A DNA stretch of 64,000 bases from Linepithema humile (GCF_040581485.1 NC_090130.1:13924656-13988655), one strand, 5' to 3'. Positions 1 to 10,961 are shown, counted from the stretch's first letter. A program made the numbers and translations. The notes: generated from the letters alone by a model not told the origin.

Positions 1-2
1 TG

Positions 3-3000
3 GTGCTTTAAGGATTTTACCGCGGCTTCCCAAATGCCGCCGAAGTGCGGCGCAGACGGAGGGTTAAATCTCCAACGAATTTGCTCCGTCGCCAGTTGTC
101 CGACGATCCGGCGCAGTTCCTGGCTGCCCTCAGCGAAGAAGGCCCGCAACCGGGCGTCGGCACCGACAAAGTTTGTCCCGCAGTCACTTCGGATCGTGTG
201 ACACAGACCACGACGCGCCATAAATCGCCGCAAGGCCGCCAGGAACGCGTCGGTGGTGTAGTCCGACACCGCTTCGAGGTGGACCGCCCTGGTGGACAGA
301 CAAATAAAAACGGCAATAAATGCCTTGTAGGAGCGCTGGCCACGCCCCTTGCTTGTTCGCAGTTGAATGGGGCCGGCGTAGTCCACGCCAGTGTTGAGGA
401 AAGGCTGTGCAGGAGTCACTCGATCCCGCGGCAGACTCCCCATCAGCTGTTGCGGAACGGCCGCCCGCCATCGCACACAGGTCACGCAACGGCGCAAACA
501 CCGCTTGACGACGGCTCTGCCGCGTGGAATCCAGTAGCGCTGACGGATCGCTCCAAGTGTCATCTGGACCCCGCCATGCAGTGAGCAGCGGTGGCTGGAC
601 TCCACCATCAGACGGACCAAGTGAGAGTCGCCAGGAAGGATGACCGGGTGTCGCTCATCGTAGGCCAGGAGCGAGTGCTTCAATCGGCCACCCACACGCA
701 TTAGGCCTTCAGCATCTAGAAAAGGACTCAAACGTAAGAGGGAGCTGGAAGTGGGCAGAGGTAAGTGTTGCAGAAGAGCTTTTAGGTCGGCCTTGTAAGC
801 CCCAGCCTGGACTAGACGGATCCAGGTCAGCCTAGCCTCTTCCAGCTCATCGACAGTCAGTTCGCGTCCGGCGGCAGGTCTTCGATGAAGCCATCGACGA
901 CACCAGGCCGTCACTCGTAACAGCCGACGGAGCGACGAGAATCGTAGGAGCTCGTCAGGTTCCTCCACGGGAGCGGGCGCAGTCCTGGCCGCGTGGATTA
1001 AAGTTTTCGCCTCCGGCCAGCTGTCCTCGTCGGGCGTCGCCACGTCACAGGGCCATGTCGATGGAGCCGTCCGGAGCCACGGCGGCCCCTGCCACCAGAG
1101 AGGATGTTTCACCAGCTCTCCGGGCGACAATCCGCGAGAGGCGCAGTCGGCAGGATTCTCGAGTCCGGGCACGTGATGCCACAGCGCGTCCGGGACTCTG
1201 GTTTGGATATCCGCTACACGGTTGGCTACGAAGGTCTTCCATCGAGTTGGATGACCGCGTATCCATCCCAGAGCGACCGTGGAATCCGACCACAGGTGGA
1301 TCGGAATCCGATTCAGGCCGAGCGTGGCACAGACTTGAGAGGTGAGCTTTGCCAGGAGAGAGGCGGCGCACAGCTCCAGCCGCGGCAGAGACACCGTCTT
1401 CAAAGGAGCGACCTTGGTCTTGGCTGATATCAAGCTCGTCCGCCAAGAGTCGCCGCAGCCGATCCTGATGTAGAGCACCGCAGCGTAGGCACGCTCGGAT
1501 GCGTCGGCGAAGCCGTGCACCTCCGCATCGTCGACTGACGATGCGACGTCCAGCCAGCGCGGAACTCGAAGACACTCGAGTTGAGGGAGCTCCTCCGCGT
1601 AGGCATGCCACTGTCGTCCGGCAGCCTCGTCCAGCGGATCGTCCCAGTTCAGTCCCAGCAACCAAGTAGCCTGAAAGGAGATTTTGGCTCTCACGACCAC
1701 AGGTGCCAGCCAGCCAAGAGGATCAAAGAGGCGTGCCGTGAACGAGAGCACCGATCTCTTTGTGACGTCGACCAGCGTAGCTTCCGGGACGGCGAAGGAA
1801 AACTCGTCAGTGGCTGGGTGCCACCGCAGACCGAGCGTTCCCTGAGTCTCGTGCGGTCGCCAATCCCGCAGTTCAAGCTGCATCCGATGCTCAGCAGGGA
1901 CGCCAGCCAAAAGAACAGAATTGTTAGACGACCATTTGCGCAGGGGGAAGCCGCCCGTCATGCACAATCTGGCCAGCTGTCGCTGCAGCTCGCACGCCTC
2001 CTCCAAGGTAGAGGCGCCGGTCAAGACATCGTCCATGTAGACTTCCCCTCGAAGAGCTCGAGCTCCCAGGGGATAATTCTCCGCCTCGTCGTCGGCCAGC
2101 TGGCGGAGAGTGCGCATCGCCAGGAAGGGAGCGCACGCCAAACCGTATGTCACGGTATTTAGACGATATTCCGTCACCTCGTCTAAGGGATGGTATCGCC
2201 ACAAGACTCGCTGAAGATCCCGGTCCTCAGGATGGACCAGAATTTGGCGATACATCTTTTCTACGTCCGAGGCCAAGACGTAGCGATGAAGTCGCCATTT
2301 CAAGAGAACGTCGGCGAGGGGAGGCAGCAGGTTCTGGCCCACCAGTAGACTCCGGTTGAGAGAATCGCCGGACGGAAGCGCAGTCGAGCCATTGAACACC
2401 ACGCGAAGCTTCGTGGTGGAACTAGCCTCCCGCAGGACTCCGTGGTGAGGCAGGTAGCTCACACGATCTCCGGCAGCTATGTCAGCTCGCACCGGTGTCA
2501 TGTGACCCAAGTCTTCATACTGCCTCATGAAGTCTACGTACATTTGACGCAGTCGGTCGTCTCGCGCAAATCGCTTTTCCGTGCCCGTCAGGACGCGGGA
2601 AGCGGCGCGCTTAGTAGCTGCTAAGTCGGGCAGAGGAGCAACTACTGGTAGCCGCACGATGTAACGACCGTCCGCTTGTCGTCTGTGTGAGCGTCGGAAG
2701 ATATCCTCACACTCCTGCTCGGTGGGAGTGAGAGGAACAGGACCGGTTGGCAGTTCCTCCAGCTGCCAGAAGTTCCTCACCAGGCTGGCAAGGTCCTCTT
2801 CGATCCGGCATTGCATAGTCCGCGTGCGGTCGGGAGAATCAGCAGGGCCGACTGGCCCGGAGATTACCCATCCTAACGCAGTCTGTTGTGCTGCAGGCTG
2901 ATCAGGCTCGCTCGTCCTCGCGCCAGTTCGGAGGAGGGAGCCGTAAATGTCGACTCCTAGGAGGATGTCTACAGACCCGGCTTCTAAGAAATCTGGGTCG

Positions 3001-4619
3001 GCGAGTGTGATGCCGTTCAGGTGTGGCCAGGCGGTCGGATCCGCTCGGAAACCGCTCTCGTACAACGTTATTCGCGGCAAGATCAACGCAGAGACCGACA
3101 ACGACAAATCGCCTTCTCGAGGTGAGATCTGCAGGTCGACAAAACCGCGCGATACCCCGTTCCTCCTGCCGCAGACTCCGAAGACCGCGAAAGCCGACCG
3201 CGAGCGAGGCAATCGCAGACGCTGAATCAGTGACTCCGTCACCAACGACGTTTCCGATCCCGCGTCGACCAGTGCCCGCACGACGTGGTCGACACCGTGG
3301 CGATCTTTCACTCGAACGCGAGCAGTCTGCAGCAGCATTGACATTGCGATCTTCTTCGTTCTCACGAGATGAGTTTTTACAACCGCGACTGAGGCGTAGG
3401 CGTCGTGCAAGGTCGAATGATGACGCTCGTTGCACGACAGGCACGATTTTCGCGACGGACATTCGGTAAGCTTGTGCTTACCGAGGCAGTTCACGCACAA
3501 TTCATTAGACGACGCGAATTGCTTTCGTTCGGCAGCCGTCTTGCTGAGATACGAATCGCACTGACGCACGTAGTGATCCTGGTTGCAGAGAAAGCAGCGG
3601 CCTCGCTGGCTTTCCTGCTTGCGCACCTGTAACGCGTTTTTCTGACGAGGAGTACTCGAGTTCGCTTTAGCTGAGCCAGCGTTGCTCTTCGGGGTAGTCA
3701 GCGACTCGAGGGTCCGCATCCTCTGGCCAACGAATACGAGCAGCTCGTCGAGGGACGGCGGTTCCATCGTCTTACTAAGCTGCGTTTCCCATTCCCGGCG
3801 TGACACCGAATCGAGAAGTTCCGTGATCAATTGGACACAAAGATCGTCACTACGCGTCAAGGGGCGACCGATCCCCTCTAAAGACCCGACGGTTGTCTGT
3901 ACGCAATGATAGATTTTGCGGAGCTCAGCGGCTGACTCACCCTTCATTTTTGGCAGCGACAGGAGCCGCGAGATGTATGACCTCGCTAGGAGCCTCTTGT
4001 TCTCGTAATGCGTCTTCAATGCCCGCCAGGTACGCTCGAAGTTGGCGTCAGTCGTTGGCAGTTGGCGAGTAACCTGCTCCGCTTCCTCCTTCAGGCTGAT
4101 TTTCAAATAGTGGAGCTTCTCAACCGGCGTGGCTGAACTGTTGCTAATCACCAGCGAAGAGAAGAGGTCACGAAATGCGGGCCAGTCCTCGTACTGGCCG
4201 GAGAACTGTGGTATGGAGATGCGAGGCAACTTCGGAGCGGCGGGAGCCGCTGCCGCGACGGCGGCAGCGGGCGCGACGTCGGCAGCGGGCGCGGCGACCG
4301 CCGCTTGGCCTGGACCACGCATCGCGCGGATATCGTCCAGATATTTGCCCTTTTGCGTGTGGTACGACATGTCGGCCTTGAACATCAAGTCCTTCGTCAC
4401 ATATTCGTGCTCGTAGAGGTCGTCTCCGTACTCCTGGAGCAGCCGCTCATGGCGAGTGACGAACTTGCTCCAGTAGCCCTCCAATGTCTGGAGGCGGGCT
4501 TCCAGGAGCCCGAGTGTTATGTTGGCTTCTCCAGACTTCCTCATGTTGTCGTAGGATCGAGAGAGAAGTCCAAAAAGGTCGTGCTGAGCCTGCACGAGGT
4601 CGTCCGACGGGCTACTCAT
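3..4619 (-). CDS. BEL/Pao retrotransposon Gag-Pol polyprotein (3' end outside window)
   Basis: One reading frame runs from an ATG at 4619 to the left window edge without a stop, about 1,539 codons. The 97-nt leader after the primer binding site makes this start plausible. Order along the protein: Gag with an N-terminal coiled segment, two CCHC-type zinc knuckles near residues 340-400, an aspartic protease with DAGSET near residue 450, reverse transcriptase with YMDD at about 861, RNase H with FADAS (about 1035) and WSDST (about 1105), a HHCC zinc domain (about 1345-1380), and an integrase core. The DDE residues are all visible: D1413 in DYAGP, D1479 in SDCGT and E1531 in GGIWEAA. The order PR-RT-RH-IN and the motifs are those of BEL/Pao elements. 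The copy looks coding-competent over everything visible. The integrase C-terminus, possible env and the 3' LTR lie outside. Family assignment is confident; the exact lineage is not. Confidence 0.93.
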   Translation of the reverse strand, partial: MSSPSDDLVQAQHDLFGLLSRSYDNMRKSGEANITLGLLEARLQTLEGYWSKFVTRHERLLQEYGDDLYEHEYVTKDLMFKADMSYHTQKGKYLDDIRAMRGPGQAAVAAPAADVAPAAAVAAAAPAAPKLPRISIPQFSGQYEDWPAFRDLFSSLVISNSSATPVEKLHYLKISLKEEAEQVTRQLPTTDANFERTWRALKTHYENKRLLARSYISRLLSLPKMKGESAAELRKIYHCVQTTVGSLEGIGRPLTRSDDLCVQLITELLDSVSRREWETQLSKTMEPPSLDELLVFVGQRMRTLESLTTPKSNAGSAKANSSTPRQKNALQVRKQESQRGRCFLCNQDHYVRQCDSYLSKTAAERKQFASSNELCVNCLGKHKLTECPSRKSCLSCNERHHSTLHDAYASVAVVKTHLVRTKKIAMSMLLQTARVRVKDRHGVDHVVRALVDAGSETSLVTESLIQRLRLPRSRSAFAVFGVCGRRNGVSRGFVDLQISPREGDLSLSVSALILPRITLYESGFRADPTAWPHLNGITLADPDFLEAGSVDILLGVDIYGSLLRTGARTSEPDQPAAQQTALGWVISGPVGPADSPDRTRTMQCRIEEDLASLVRNFWQLEELPTGPVPLTPTEQECEDIFRRSHRRQADGRYIVRLPVVAPLPDLAATKRAASRVLTGTEKRFARDDRLRQMYVDFMRQYEDLGHMTPVRADIAAGDRVSYLPHHGVLREASSTTKLRVVFNGSTALPSGDSLNRSLLVGQNLLPPLADVLLKWRLHRYVLASDVEKMYRQILVHPEDRDLQRVLWRYHPLDEVTEYRLNTVTYGLACAPFLAMRTLRQLADDEAENYPLGARALRGEVYMDDVLTGASTLEEACELQRQLARLCMTGGFPLRKWSSNNSVLLAGVPAEHRMQLELRDWRPHETQGTLGLRWHPATDEFSFAVPEATLVDVTKRSVLSFTARLFDPLGWLAPVVVRAKISFQATWLLGLNWDDPLDEAAGRQWHAYAEELPQLECLRVPRWLDVASSVDDAEVHGFADASERAYAAVLYIRIGCGDSWRTSLISAKTKVAPLKTVSLPRLELCAASLLAKLTSQVCATLGLNRIPIHLWSDSTVALGWIRGHPTRWKTFVANRVADIQTRVPDALWHHVPGLENPADCASRGLSPGELVKHPLWWQGPPWLRTAPSTWPCDVATPDEDSWPEAKTLIHAARTAPAPVEEPDELLRFSSLRRLLRVTAWCRRWLHRRPAAGRELTVDELEEARLTWIRLVQAGAYKADLKALLQHLPLPTSSSLLRLSPFLDAEGLMRVGGRLKHSLLAYDERHPVILPGDSHLVRLMVESSHRCSLHGGVQMTLGAIRQRYWIPRGRAVVKRCLRRCVTCVRWRAAVPQQLMGSLPRDRVTPAQPFLNTGVDYAGPIQLRTSKGRGQRSYKAFIAVFICLSTRAVHLEAVSDYTTDAFLAALRRFMARRGLCHTIRSDCGTNFVGADARLRAFFAEGSQELRRIVGQLATEQIRWRFNPPSAPHFGGIWEAAVKSLKH

Positions 4620-4716
4620 GCCTATCTGGCAGGTGCGCTCACCGAAAGATCGTCGACGAACGTCACAGTCACGTCACCGCACTCACTCAAATTTTACCGG
4701 CACCGGCGACGCGGAT

Positions 4717-4734
4717 ATCCGGCTCGAAGGACCA
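4717..4734 (-). other. Primer binding site, tRNA-Tyr type
   Basis: On the minus strand this reads TGGTCCTTCGAGCCGGAT, five bases after the LTR end. It is complementary to the 3' end, including CCA, of an insect tRNA-Tyr as I remember it (acceptor strand CCTTCGA). This is where minus-strand DNA synthesis of the BEL/Pao element would be primed. The tRNA identity is from memory. Confidence 0.7.
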
Positions 4735-4739
4735 GCTAA

Positions 4740-5117
4740 TGATCGCGAGAGGACAATTAGCGAGAGAGTGAGGGACTGTTAGGATCGGAACTCCGAGACA
4801 AGCTCTGTCGACTGCCCGACAAAGAATCGAGATTCGTAAGAGCGACTACTACTGCGCGCTCCGTTCGCGCGCCTTATAAGCCTTGGCCCTTCCCTTGGTC
4901 TTCGAAAGGAATCTGTTAATTAAACAGAAGATAGCAATAACAGCGAGTATTGTTCTCGCTGTTTGCTCCAGCTCGAGCATGTTTACGCTCGCCGCTGTGT
5001 TATCGCAATGCGAAGGCCGGCTCTAGTTCTCATCGCGCGCGCGTCGGTTCGCAACGAGAGCGGGAAAGAGAGACACGGCCTCGCGCTCTATCTCCGTCGC
5101 TTGCTTTATCCCGAACA
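4740..5117 (-). repeat. 5' LTR of the BEL/Pao element
   Basis: On the minus strand the segment begins TGTTCGGGAT and ends GCGATCA, giving TG...CA ends, and the primer binding site follows five bases later. It has a TATA-like box and a perfect 8-bp-stem hairpin (ACAGCGAG/CTCGCTGT, about 4943-4965). The right border coincides with a break in a LINE reading frame, which supports the boundary. AAAGG at 5118-5122 (minus-strand reading) would be the target duplication, but the partner copy is outside the window. Confidence 0.68.
4873..4881 (-). promoter_or_regulatory. TATA-like box of the BEL/Pao LTR
   Basis: CTTATAAGG on the minus strand, about 240 bp inside the LTR and 250 bp upstream of the Gag ATG. 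The position fits a U3 promoter driving the polyprotein. Confidence 0.5.
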
Positions 5118-5297
5118 CCTTTGAAATATTCTTCCCACTCCTCCATTTCTATCTCCTCGTTCACTCCCTTCCTTCTCTTTCTCTCTTTATTTATTATCTC
5201 CCATACATCCCCCTCTTTTTTTGCCTCCATCGCTCTTTTCTCCCACCTCCTATTTTCTTCTCTCTTCTTCTCTTCACACAATTCTTTGTAGTAACAA
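5118..5297 (-). pseudogene. LINE ORF2 linker fragment (endonuclease-RT type)
   Basis: The minus-strand frame is rich in Lys, Glu and Arg. It contains WEKRAMEAKKEGDVWEIIN and the phrase MEEWEEYFKG, which I recognise from the segment between endonuclease and reverse transcriptase in insect non-LTR retrotransposons. The frame stops matching exactly at the BEL LTR (5117), so the LTR element landed in an older LINE. The other side is lost near 5297. No catalytic domain is present. Confidence 0.6.
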
Positions 5298-5510
5298 GCA
5301 AATCAATATTTCCGTTAAAATTCGGAAGAGATTCTAAGCAAATCTGTGTATTAATTGAACTGAGAATAGGAATTGGGTTACCGGAAACCGATTGGTAAGA
5401 AATAACAGGTTTAGTTAAAACAACACTTGAAAAATTAATTGGCAAGATTGGCGCTTATTGGCAAAATTATTATAACTTTTTTTCTACAGCACCTACAGTA
5501 AAAACAAGCA
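5298..5510. other. No recognisable feature
   Basis: AT-rich sequence between the LINE fragment and the 190-bp repeat. I see no open frame, TIR or tandem repeat here. Confidence 0.5.
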
Positions 5511-5704
5511 TACTTTTCTTATGTAATTTGGGTATACGCTATCGATTGAGCCTATTATCAACTCAATCGGCCCAGCCGTTATTGAGATCCGATAATCTCG
5601 GCTCGTTTCAACTTTCGGACTCGCGTAAAGAGACACGGTCGGTCTTGCGCCTGCGTTGCGCGCTGCGCGTGAACTTGGCGTGAGACACTACCGTGTCTCT
5701 TGAT
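5511..5704 (-). repeat. 190-bp interspersed repeat, copy A
   Basis: Direct repeat of 23461-23641, about 85-90% identical by eye. Read on the minus strand both copies begin TCAAGAGACACGGTAGTGTCTC right after an A and end near AAGAAAAGTA. The first bases form a hairpin (GAGACAC/GTGTCTC). An A^TC start without an obvious target duplication is compatible with a Helitron-like end, but no CTRR end was found. It is probably the terminal part of a larger dispersed element. Confidence 0.65.
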
Positions 5705-6310
5705 CTGGGTGTACCACTCTATATGATTTCTACATTGCCATGCGCGATCTGAAATTTGAAGATAGAGATAAAATAGCTACACCATTACAATTAGCGATAA
5801 AGAAATATCCTGAAAAAGAAGCCTTTGGTCACATTTTTTAGACGGTAATCAGCGAGTGGTACACCTACAACTACGCCGATCAGACATATAAAGTATGTCA
5901 TTCATGTGTCATGAAACATCGGGGAAGAACCAGATTGTGCATTACGAAAAAAAAACCGTTACAGATATGATTTACTAGTGCATGCAAAAAATCCGAACAA
6001 GTGGTGTCGCCTGTGTCTCTGTGCACAGCTGTTTTGGATCGACAAATGCGTTCACAGAGAAAACATTAACAAGCAAATTGAATTTGTGTTAGAAGTAAAA
6101 GATGATGAAATTTATTATTCCAACGAGTATATCACATGGTCAAAAGAATATGAATTAAAATAAACTGTTGAATTTATAAATAAATTTCATATATTTAGAT
6201 GTAAATGTTACTGTTGTAAAACTGCTGAAATGTATAGAAATGAAAGATATTATAAATATTTAGGGTGTGAAGAAATGAGTAACACATCTAATAATTATGA
6301 TATAAATAAT
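5705..6310 (+). pseudogene. Unrecognised cysteine-rich coding fragment
   Basis: Three plus-strand segments read as one protein with a stop near 5840 and a frame change near 5950. The first part contains FYIAMRDLKFEDRDK, the middle part has CHSC and RTRLC, and the last part (5978-6163) has WCRLCLCAQLFW. The Cys-x2-Cys pairs suggest metal binding. I do not recognise the family. It begins directly beside the 190-bp repeat, so it could be cargo or part of that element. An endogenous viral or Polinton late gene is another possibility. Confidence 0.35.
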
Positions 6311-7083
6311 TAATAAATATTATTTATCATTAAATTATTTTTTATTATTATTCTATCTTTCCTGTGCCTCGTCTTATTCACTGACCTATTCTACTGCGAG
6401 ATAAGCGTGCGTCAGGTTATTACCGTTAATGATAGAAGAAAACGAGCGAATCAGTAACTATCATTCTCTCTTTTAATCGCAGTGAATAATACTTAGTAGT
6501 TTTATTATAGGTTCATAAATCTTTTAATCTTTTTCCTAATATACTTTATGTTTTCCTAATAACCGCGGTAATATATAAAATCAATAAAAAAAACTCTAAT
6601 TTAAATCTAAATTTAATGTTTAAAATAAGAATGGGAGGAAGGTAAAAAAGCGTTATAATATATTTTATAAAAAATTTATTTGGAATATACTTTAAATTAG
6701 CTGTGGTAAAATGTAATGAGTTATATTAAAAGAATTATTAAACAAATTAAAAATTATAATAATGACTTTAAATTTAAGCTTAATATGTATTTTCAGAATG
6801 AGAGGAGGAAGAATAAATTGTAATAATATATAATTTAATACATAAAATTTATTCATGTTTCTTTTTCTAATACAAAGTGTGTGCGCGCGCGTGTGTGTGC
6901 GTGCGTGTGCGTATGTGTGTATACGCGCGTGCGTGTGCGTGTGCGTGATGTATAACAAAAAATAATATAAAAAATCTACAAGAAATAATATAATGTAAGC
7001 TTTTTATGATTTGTCGCTTACGTTGTCAGGAGGCATCACAGGGCGAAAATGTCTAAGAGCAGCAGTTATAAAAATGGAGTCTT
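6311..7083. other. AT-rich spacer with GT-type microsatellite
   Basis: No gene seen. A (GT)n/(GC)n-type simple repeat lies at about 6877-6947. The reading frame across it on the minus strand is an artefact of the repeat. Confidence 0.6.
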
Positions 7084-7085
7084 TA

Positions 7086-10000
7086 AGGTAAATGTCCCAG
7101 TGGTTGAACGCATCCTAGTGTTTGAACGATGCAATAAATATTTATAATTATTAAGCTTTCTATACATAGTTACTAAATATATTAATATTTAAAATTTGCA
7201 TTTTTTTAATATTTATTGAAAAGAACGAAGATTCAAAGAGAAAAAAAAAATTATAAGTAAGGAAAAAAATTATTTTTACTATGACTGTCTACTTTTATTC
7301 ATGCTGTCAGCGATTTCTTAATAACTTAGCTAAGATATGCCGTTTACAATTTAAGCGTATATTTTCTATATAAATTATGCTTTTATCAAAAATTAAAGCT
7401 ATTTCGATTCGTAAAACAATTTACTATTAAAGTAAACTTTTTATTTTATTAAATAAATTTATTTAAATATAATAAATTTAGTGTTTATTTACTAGTACTC
7501 AAAAATTTAATTTTGCCCAGTTATTGATCATTCGTTTATTTATCGGTACGATTACGTTAGAAACACTTGTACCAGTAGAATAGACGACAGCACACGTAAA
7601 AATAAGAGTGCTTACTTTTTGTTTTTATTGTAATTTTTCCGTAAGTATTTTTATTTTTTAAATAATCTATAATTAATTCAATAGTAAAACTTAATGACTA
7701 ATATGTATTTATATCGTAATAATGAATGTATATGTAAAATATCATGATGACACACAAATAACCTCAAAATTGTATGTCAACATTCGTTTCATTTTTCGTT
7801 AACTTTTCTTATATTTAGATAATTTTGGAAGAATGCCGAAAGAAAAGAAAAAGAGACTTGAATATGGACAAGCAGATGTCAATGCTGCTTTAGAAGCAAT
7901 AAAGACCGGTATGTCATTAGGAGTTGCTAGCATAAAATTCGGTGTGCCTAAAAGCACACTTTACATAAAAAATAAGGAAAAAGTCCCAGTTAAAGCTAAA
8001 ATGGGTCCATCAACGTATTTAACAAATGAAGAAGAAAGTGGATTAGTTGATTAGATTTTTTTTTTGCTGAACGTGGATTTCCAATAACAAAAAACCAATT
8101 ATTGGATAGTGTTCGACAACTTATTATTAAACTGGAAAGAAAAACACCTTTTACTAATGATAGACCCGGTAGACACTGGTACGAAGGATTTCTTCGTCGT
8201 CATCCTGAAATAACAACAAGAGTTGCTCAAAATTTAACACATACTCGCGCTTCAGTAACAGAAAAAGAATTACGTAATTGGTTCAATGAAGTCCATTCAC
8301 ACTTGATTAAATTAAATTTATTGAATATCCATCCTTCTAGAGTGTTCAACTGCGATGAAAGTGCATTTTTTTTATGTCCAAAAGCAGACCAGGTCATCGT
8401 TAAAAAAGGATCTAAATCTGTGTACAAGGTAATCAATGCAGACGAAAAAGAAAATCTTACTACTCTATTTATGGTAAATGCAGCAGGATCTATGGTTCCA
8501 CCTATGATAATGTATTAGTATAAAAGAGTACCATACAGTGTATCCAGTGAGTTTCCAAAAGGCTGGCACATTGGATTATCAGAAAAAGGATGGATGACTG
8601 CAGAATCGTTTTATGAATACATTTTAAATTATTTTCATCCATGGCTTATAAAAAATAATATAGAATTTCCAGTCATTTTGTACGTCGACGGACATTCATC
8701 CCATTTGACGTTGCCAGTGGTTGAATTTTGTCGAAAAGCAAGAATCGAATTAATTGCATTATATCCTAATGCCACTCATATTTTACAACCATTAGATGTC
8801 GCTGCATTTTATCCACTTAAAAATGCATGGAAAGAAGCAATTAATAATTGGCGATTAGAAAATGGAGGTAAACGTTTGAGAAAAGAAAAATTTGTTCCAT
8901 TGTTAAAAAAAGTACTAGATTCTATGAATTTAACAGAAACTATAAAAAATGGTTTTAAAGCTTGTTGTTTACTACCGTTTTCGGCTAACGCAGTAAACTA
9001 TATTTTGAACAAAAATAAAAAAAATACACTGGACGAACAAGAAAGCAATGTCACAATTACTACTCTGAATAATGATCAAAAAGAATACCAAACACATTTA
9101 CAATTTTTTGAACGGAATTTAGATAATAAAATATTACAAAGTTTCAAGACAGCGCTATTAAATGAATTAAACAATGTTGAAATTCAAAATGAAGGTCTTT
9201 TTTTATACTGGATAGCATTGAAAAATAAATCTGGTATATCTTAAGATTTTTCTATTATTAGAAATTTTATTTAGTAACTTTAATTAATATTTGATTAAAT
9301 TTTTATACATTATTATTAAGTATATAAGATTGTAAATATGGTATCTTTATAATTAACTTAATATTCCTTTCAAAACTAATCAATTTAGGAGAAGAAATTA
9401 TTATTGAAGAATATAAGGAAGCAGAAAATGTAGATTCTGGTTTAGGAAATAATAATGATATATTAATAGATTCAGATAGAGATATTAACTTTAGATATAA
9501 TCATGCAACCAGACATAGGTTCTGAAACATTATTAAATGAAATTGGTGATATTTCTAATTTACATAATGAAGAAAATATAGAAACTTTCTCAGCACAAGC
9601 AATAAAAATTACTAATACTGATGTCTCGATAAATTGCGTACAAGGTTTGTAAATTTAAATTATATTATGTTATTTGGACTAATATATAGTAAGCATTTTT
9701 ATCCACGTATTATTCTTTTAGAAATTCAGAACAATGGCGATTTAAATGACTCTATTAACAATATCAATATTAATTTTAATAATCATGATTCTACGCTTGA
9801 TATTACTCCAGGATTAATTGAAAGTGAATCTGCTGTGCCAAGAGATATTCCATCTCCATTTAAAAATACTTTATTTTGGCCGAAATTGACTGAAAAGAAA
9901 AAAAATTGAAAGAAAAAATTCCAACGGTTGCCACTTCCGAGGAATGGTTACAATACCATTTGTATAAGGAAAATGAAAAAACCAAAAAGCAACAAGATAT

Positions 10001-10506
10001 AGAAGAAAGGCGCAAGAAAAGAGAAGAAATAAGAGAGAAAAAAAAACAAGAAAGAGAACTAAAAAAGAACATTAAAAAAGCGAAAGAAAAAATAAATACA
10101 GAAAAAATTTATTATTAATTATAATGTTTTTATGCTAATTAGAATATATGTAATTGTAATAGGTTAAAAATAAATTTCTTTCAATATGTGCTCATAAAAA
10201 AGTCTTAATAATCATTTCTACAGTTATAATCTCATAATGTTCAAACATTGGGACAGCTTCGTTTAATAATAAGGACAAATGTGTTTTTACCGTCTAAACA
10301 TTGGGACTTTTACATAGCTTAACATTTTATTATATTTTTGTATGATAAAATTAATTAAAACAATTGTTTCAATACTTTTTAAACAGTAAAGATATCAATT
10401 TACAAGATAAATAAAAATTCTTAAGAAAATTTCTTATTTTTGTATATTGAAAATATTAATAAGTGGATTAGTATTCTTAATCGTTCAATCACTGGAACAT
10501 TTACCT
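7086..10506 (+). mobile_element. pogo-like DNA transposon, complete ends
   Basis: The ends are inverted repeats. Left: AGGTAAATGTCCCAGTGG. Right, on the opposite strand: AGGTAAATGTTCCAGTGA. Both continue into TTGAACG. TA flanks both sides (7084-7085 and 10507-10508), the target duplication expected for Tc1/mariner/pogo elements. Shorter subterminal copies of the CAGTGTTTGAACG-like motif lie near 7118 and 10240-10300. Length about 3.42 kb. It carries a pogo/CENP-B-type transposase gene on the plus strand that is now inactivated. Confidence 0.82.
7833..10118 (+). pseudogene. pogo-type transposase with two introns, inactivated
   Basis: Residues 1-70 (7833 on) look like a pipsqueak-type helix-turn-helix (ALEAIKTG...GVPKSTLY). 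After an in-frame TAG at 8053 and a shift in a T-run the frame resumes with a CENP-B-type DNA-binding half (RPGRHWYEGFLRRHPE), then the DDE core: D in FNCDESAF, D in YVDGHSSH, D in HILQPLDV. Another TAG lies at about 8516. Splice signals fit introns 9234-9388 and 9645-9721. The last exon has the pogo-like tail SPFKNTLFWP followed by a Lys/Glu-rich coiled coil. All three catalytic aspartates remain, but two stops and at least two frameshifts make it a pseudogene. Confidence 0.8.
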
Positions 10507-10961
10507 TAATATCTCTTAAGTAAAACGACACGCGGTGTTCCTTGAATACAAAATGGCACACGTTGATCGACGAATATCGAATACCGTACAGCGGGCAAAC
10601 GCACGAGAACAACATGCCTAAGTAGATGACCAATAATTGGTCCGAATTGCGAAAAGCGATCAGAGAAAGTTTTCTACTACTGACTCAAATGAACACCAAG
10701 TGCATTCTCTGCGAATACGCATTCATTTCTTTTTCTCTCGCGATATTCTAAACGCGAGACATCTATTACGCGAGCGCGCGTCGCTTCGGATACGCGTTGC
10801 TCCGAAGGCGCTGACGGCGTAGGTAGCGCTCTCAGCTGGAGCCGCACAATATACAGAGACCAAAAGGCTTACAATAACATGTAATAATATAGTAAAAGAT
10901 ATAATAAAAGATACATAATGATATAATACAATAAAAAAAAATCCGCTCGGCATCATCTGTA
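10507..10961. other. No firm feature
   Basis: The sequence flanking the pogo element on both sides may once have been continuous: ...KMSKSSSYKNG before it and TKWHTLIDEYR after it are open frames. The product is unknown. The rest is AT-rich, with a GC-richer patch at 10720-10850. Confidence 0.3.

Noticed and set aside
45..3469. Many plus- and minus-strand frames over the BEL/Pao polyprotein
   Set aside because: They are other frames of the long gag-pol reading frame and have no family signature.
4950..5291. 113-codon Ser-rich plus frame
   Set aside because: Antisense to the LINE fragment and LTR; CT-rich sequence keeps it open.
6692..6958. 88-codon frame with His-Thr repeats
   Set aside because: Product of the GT microsatellite on the minus strand.
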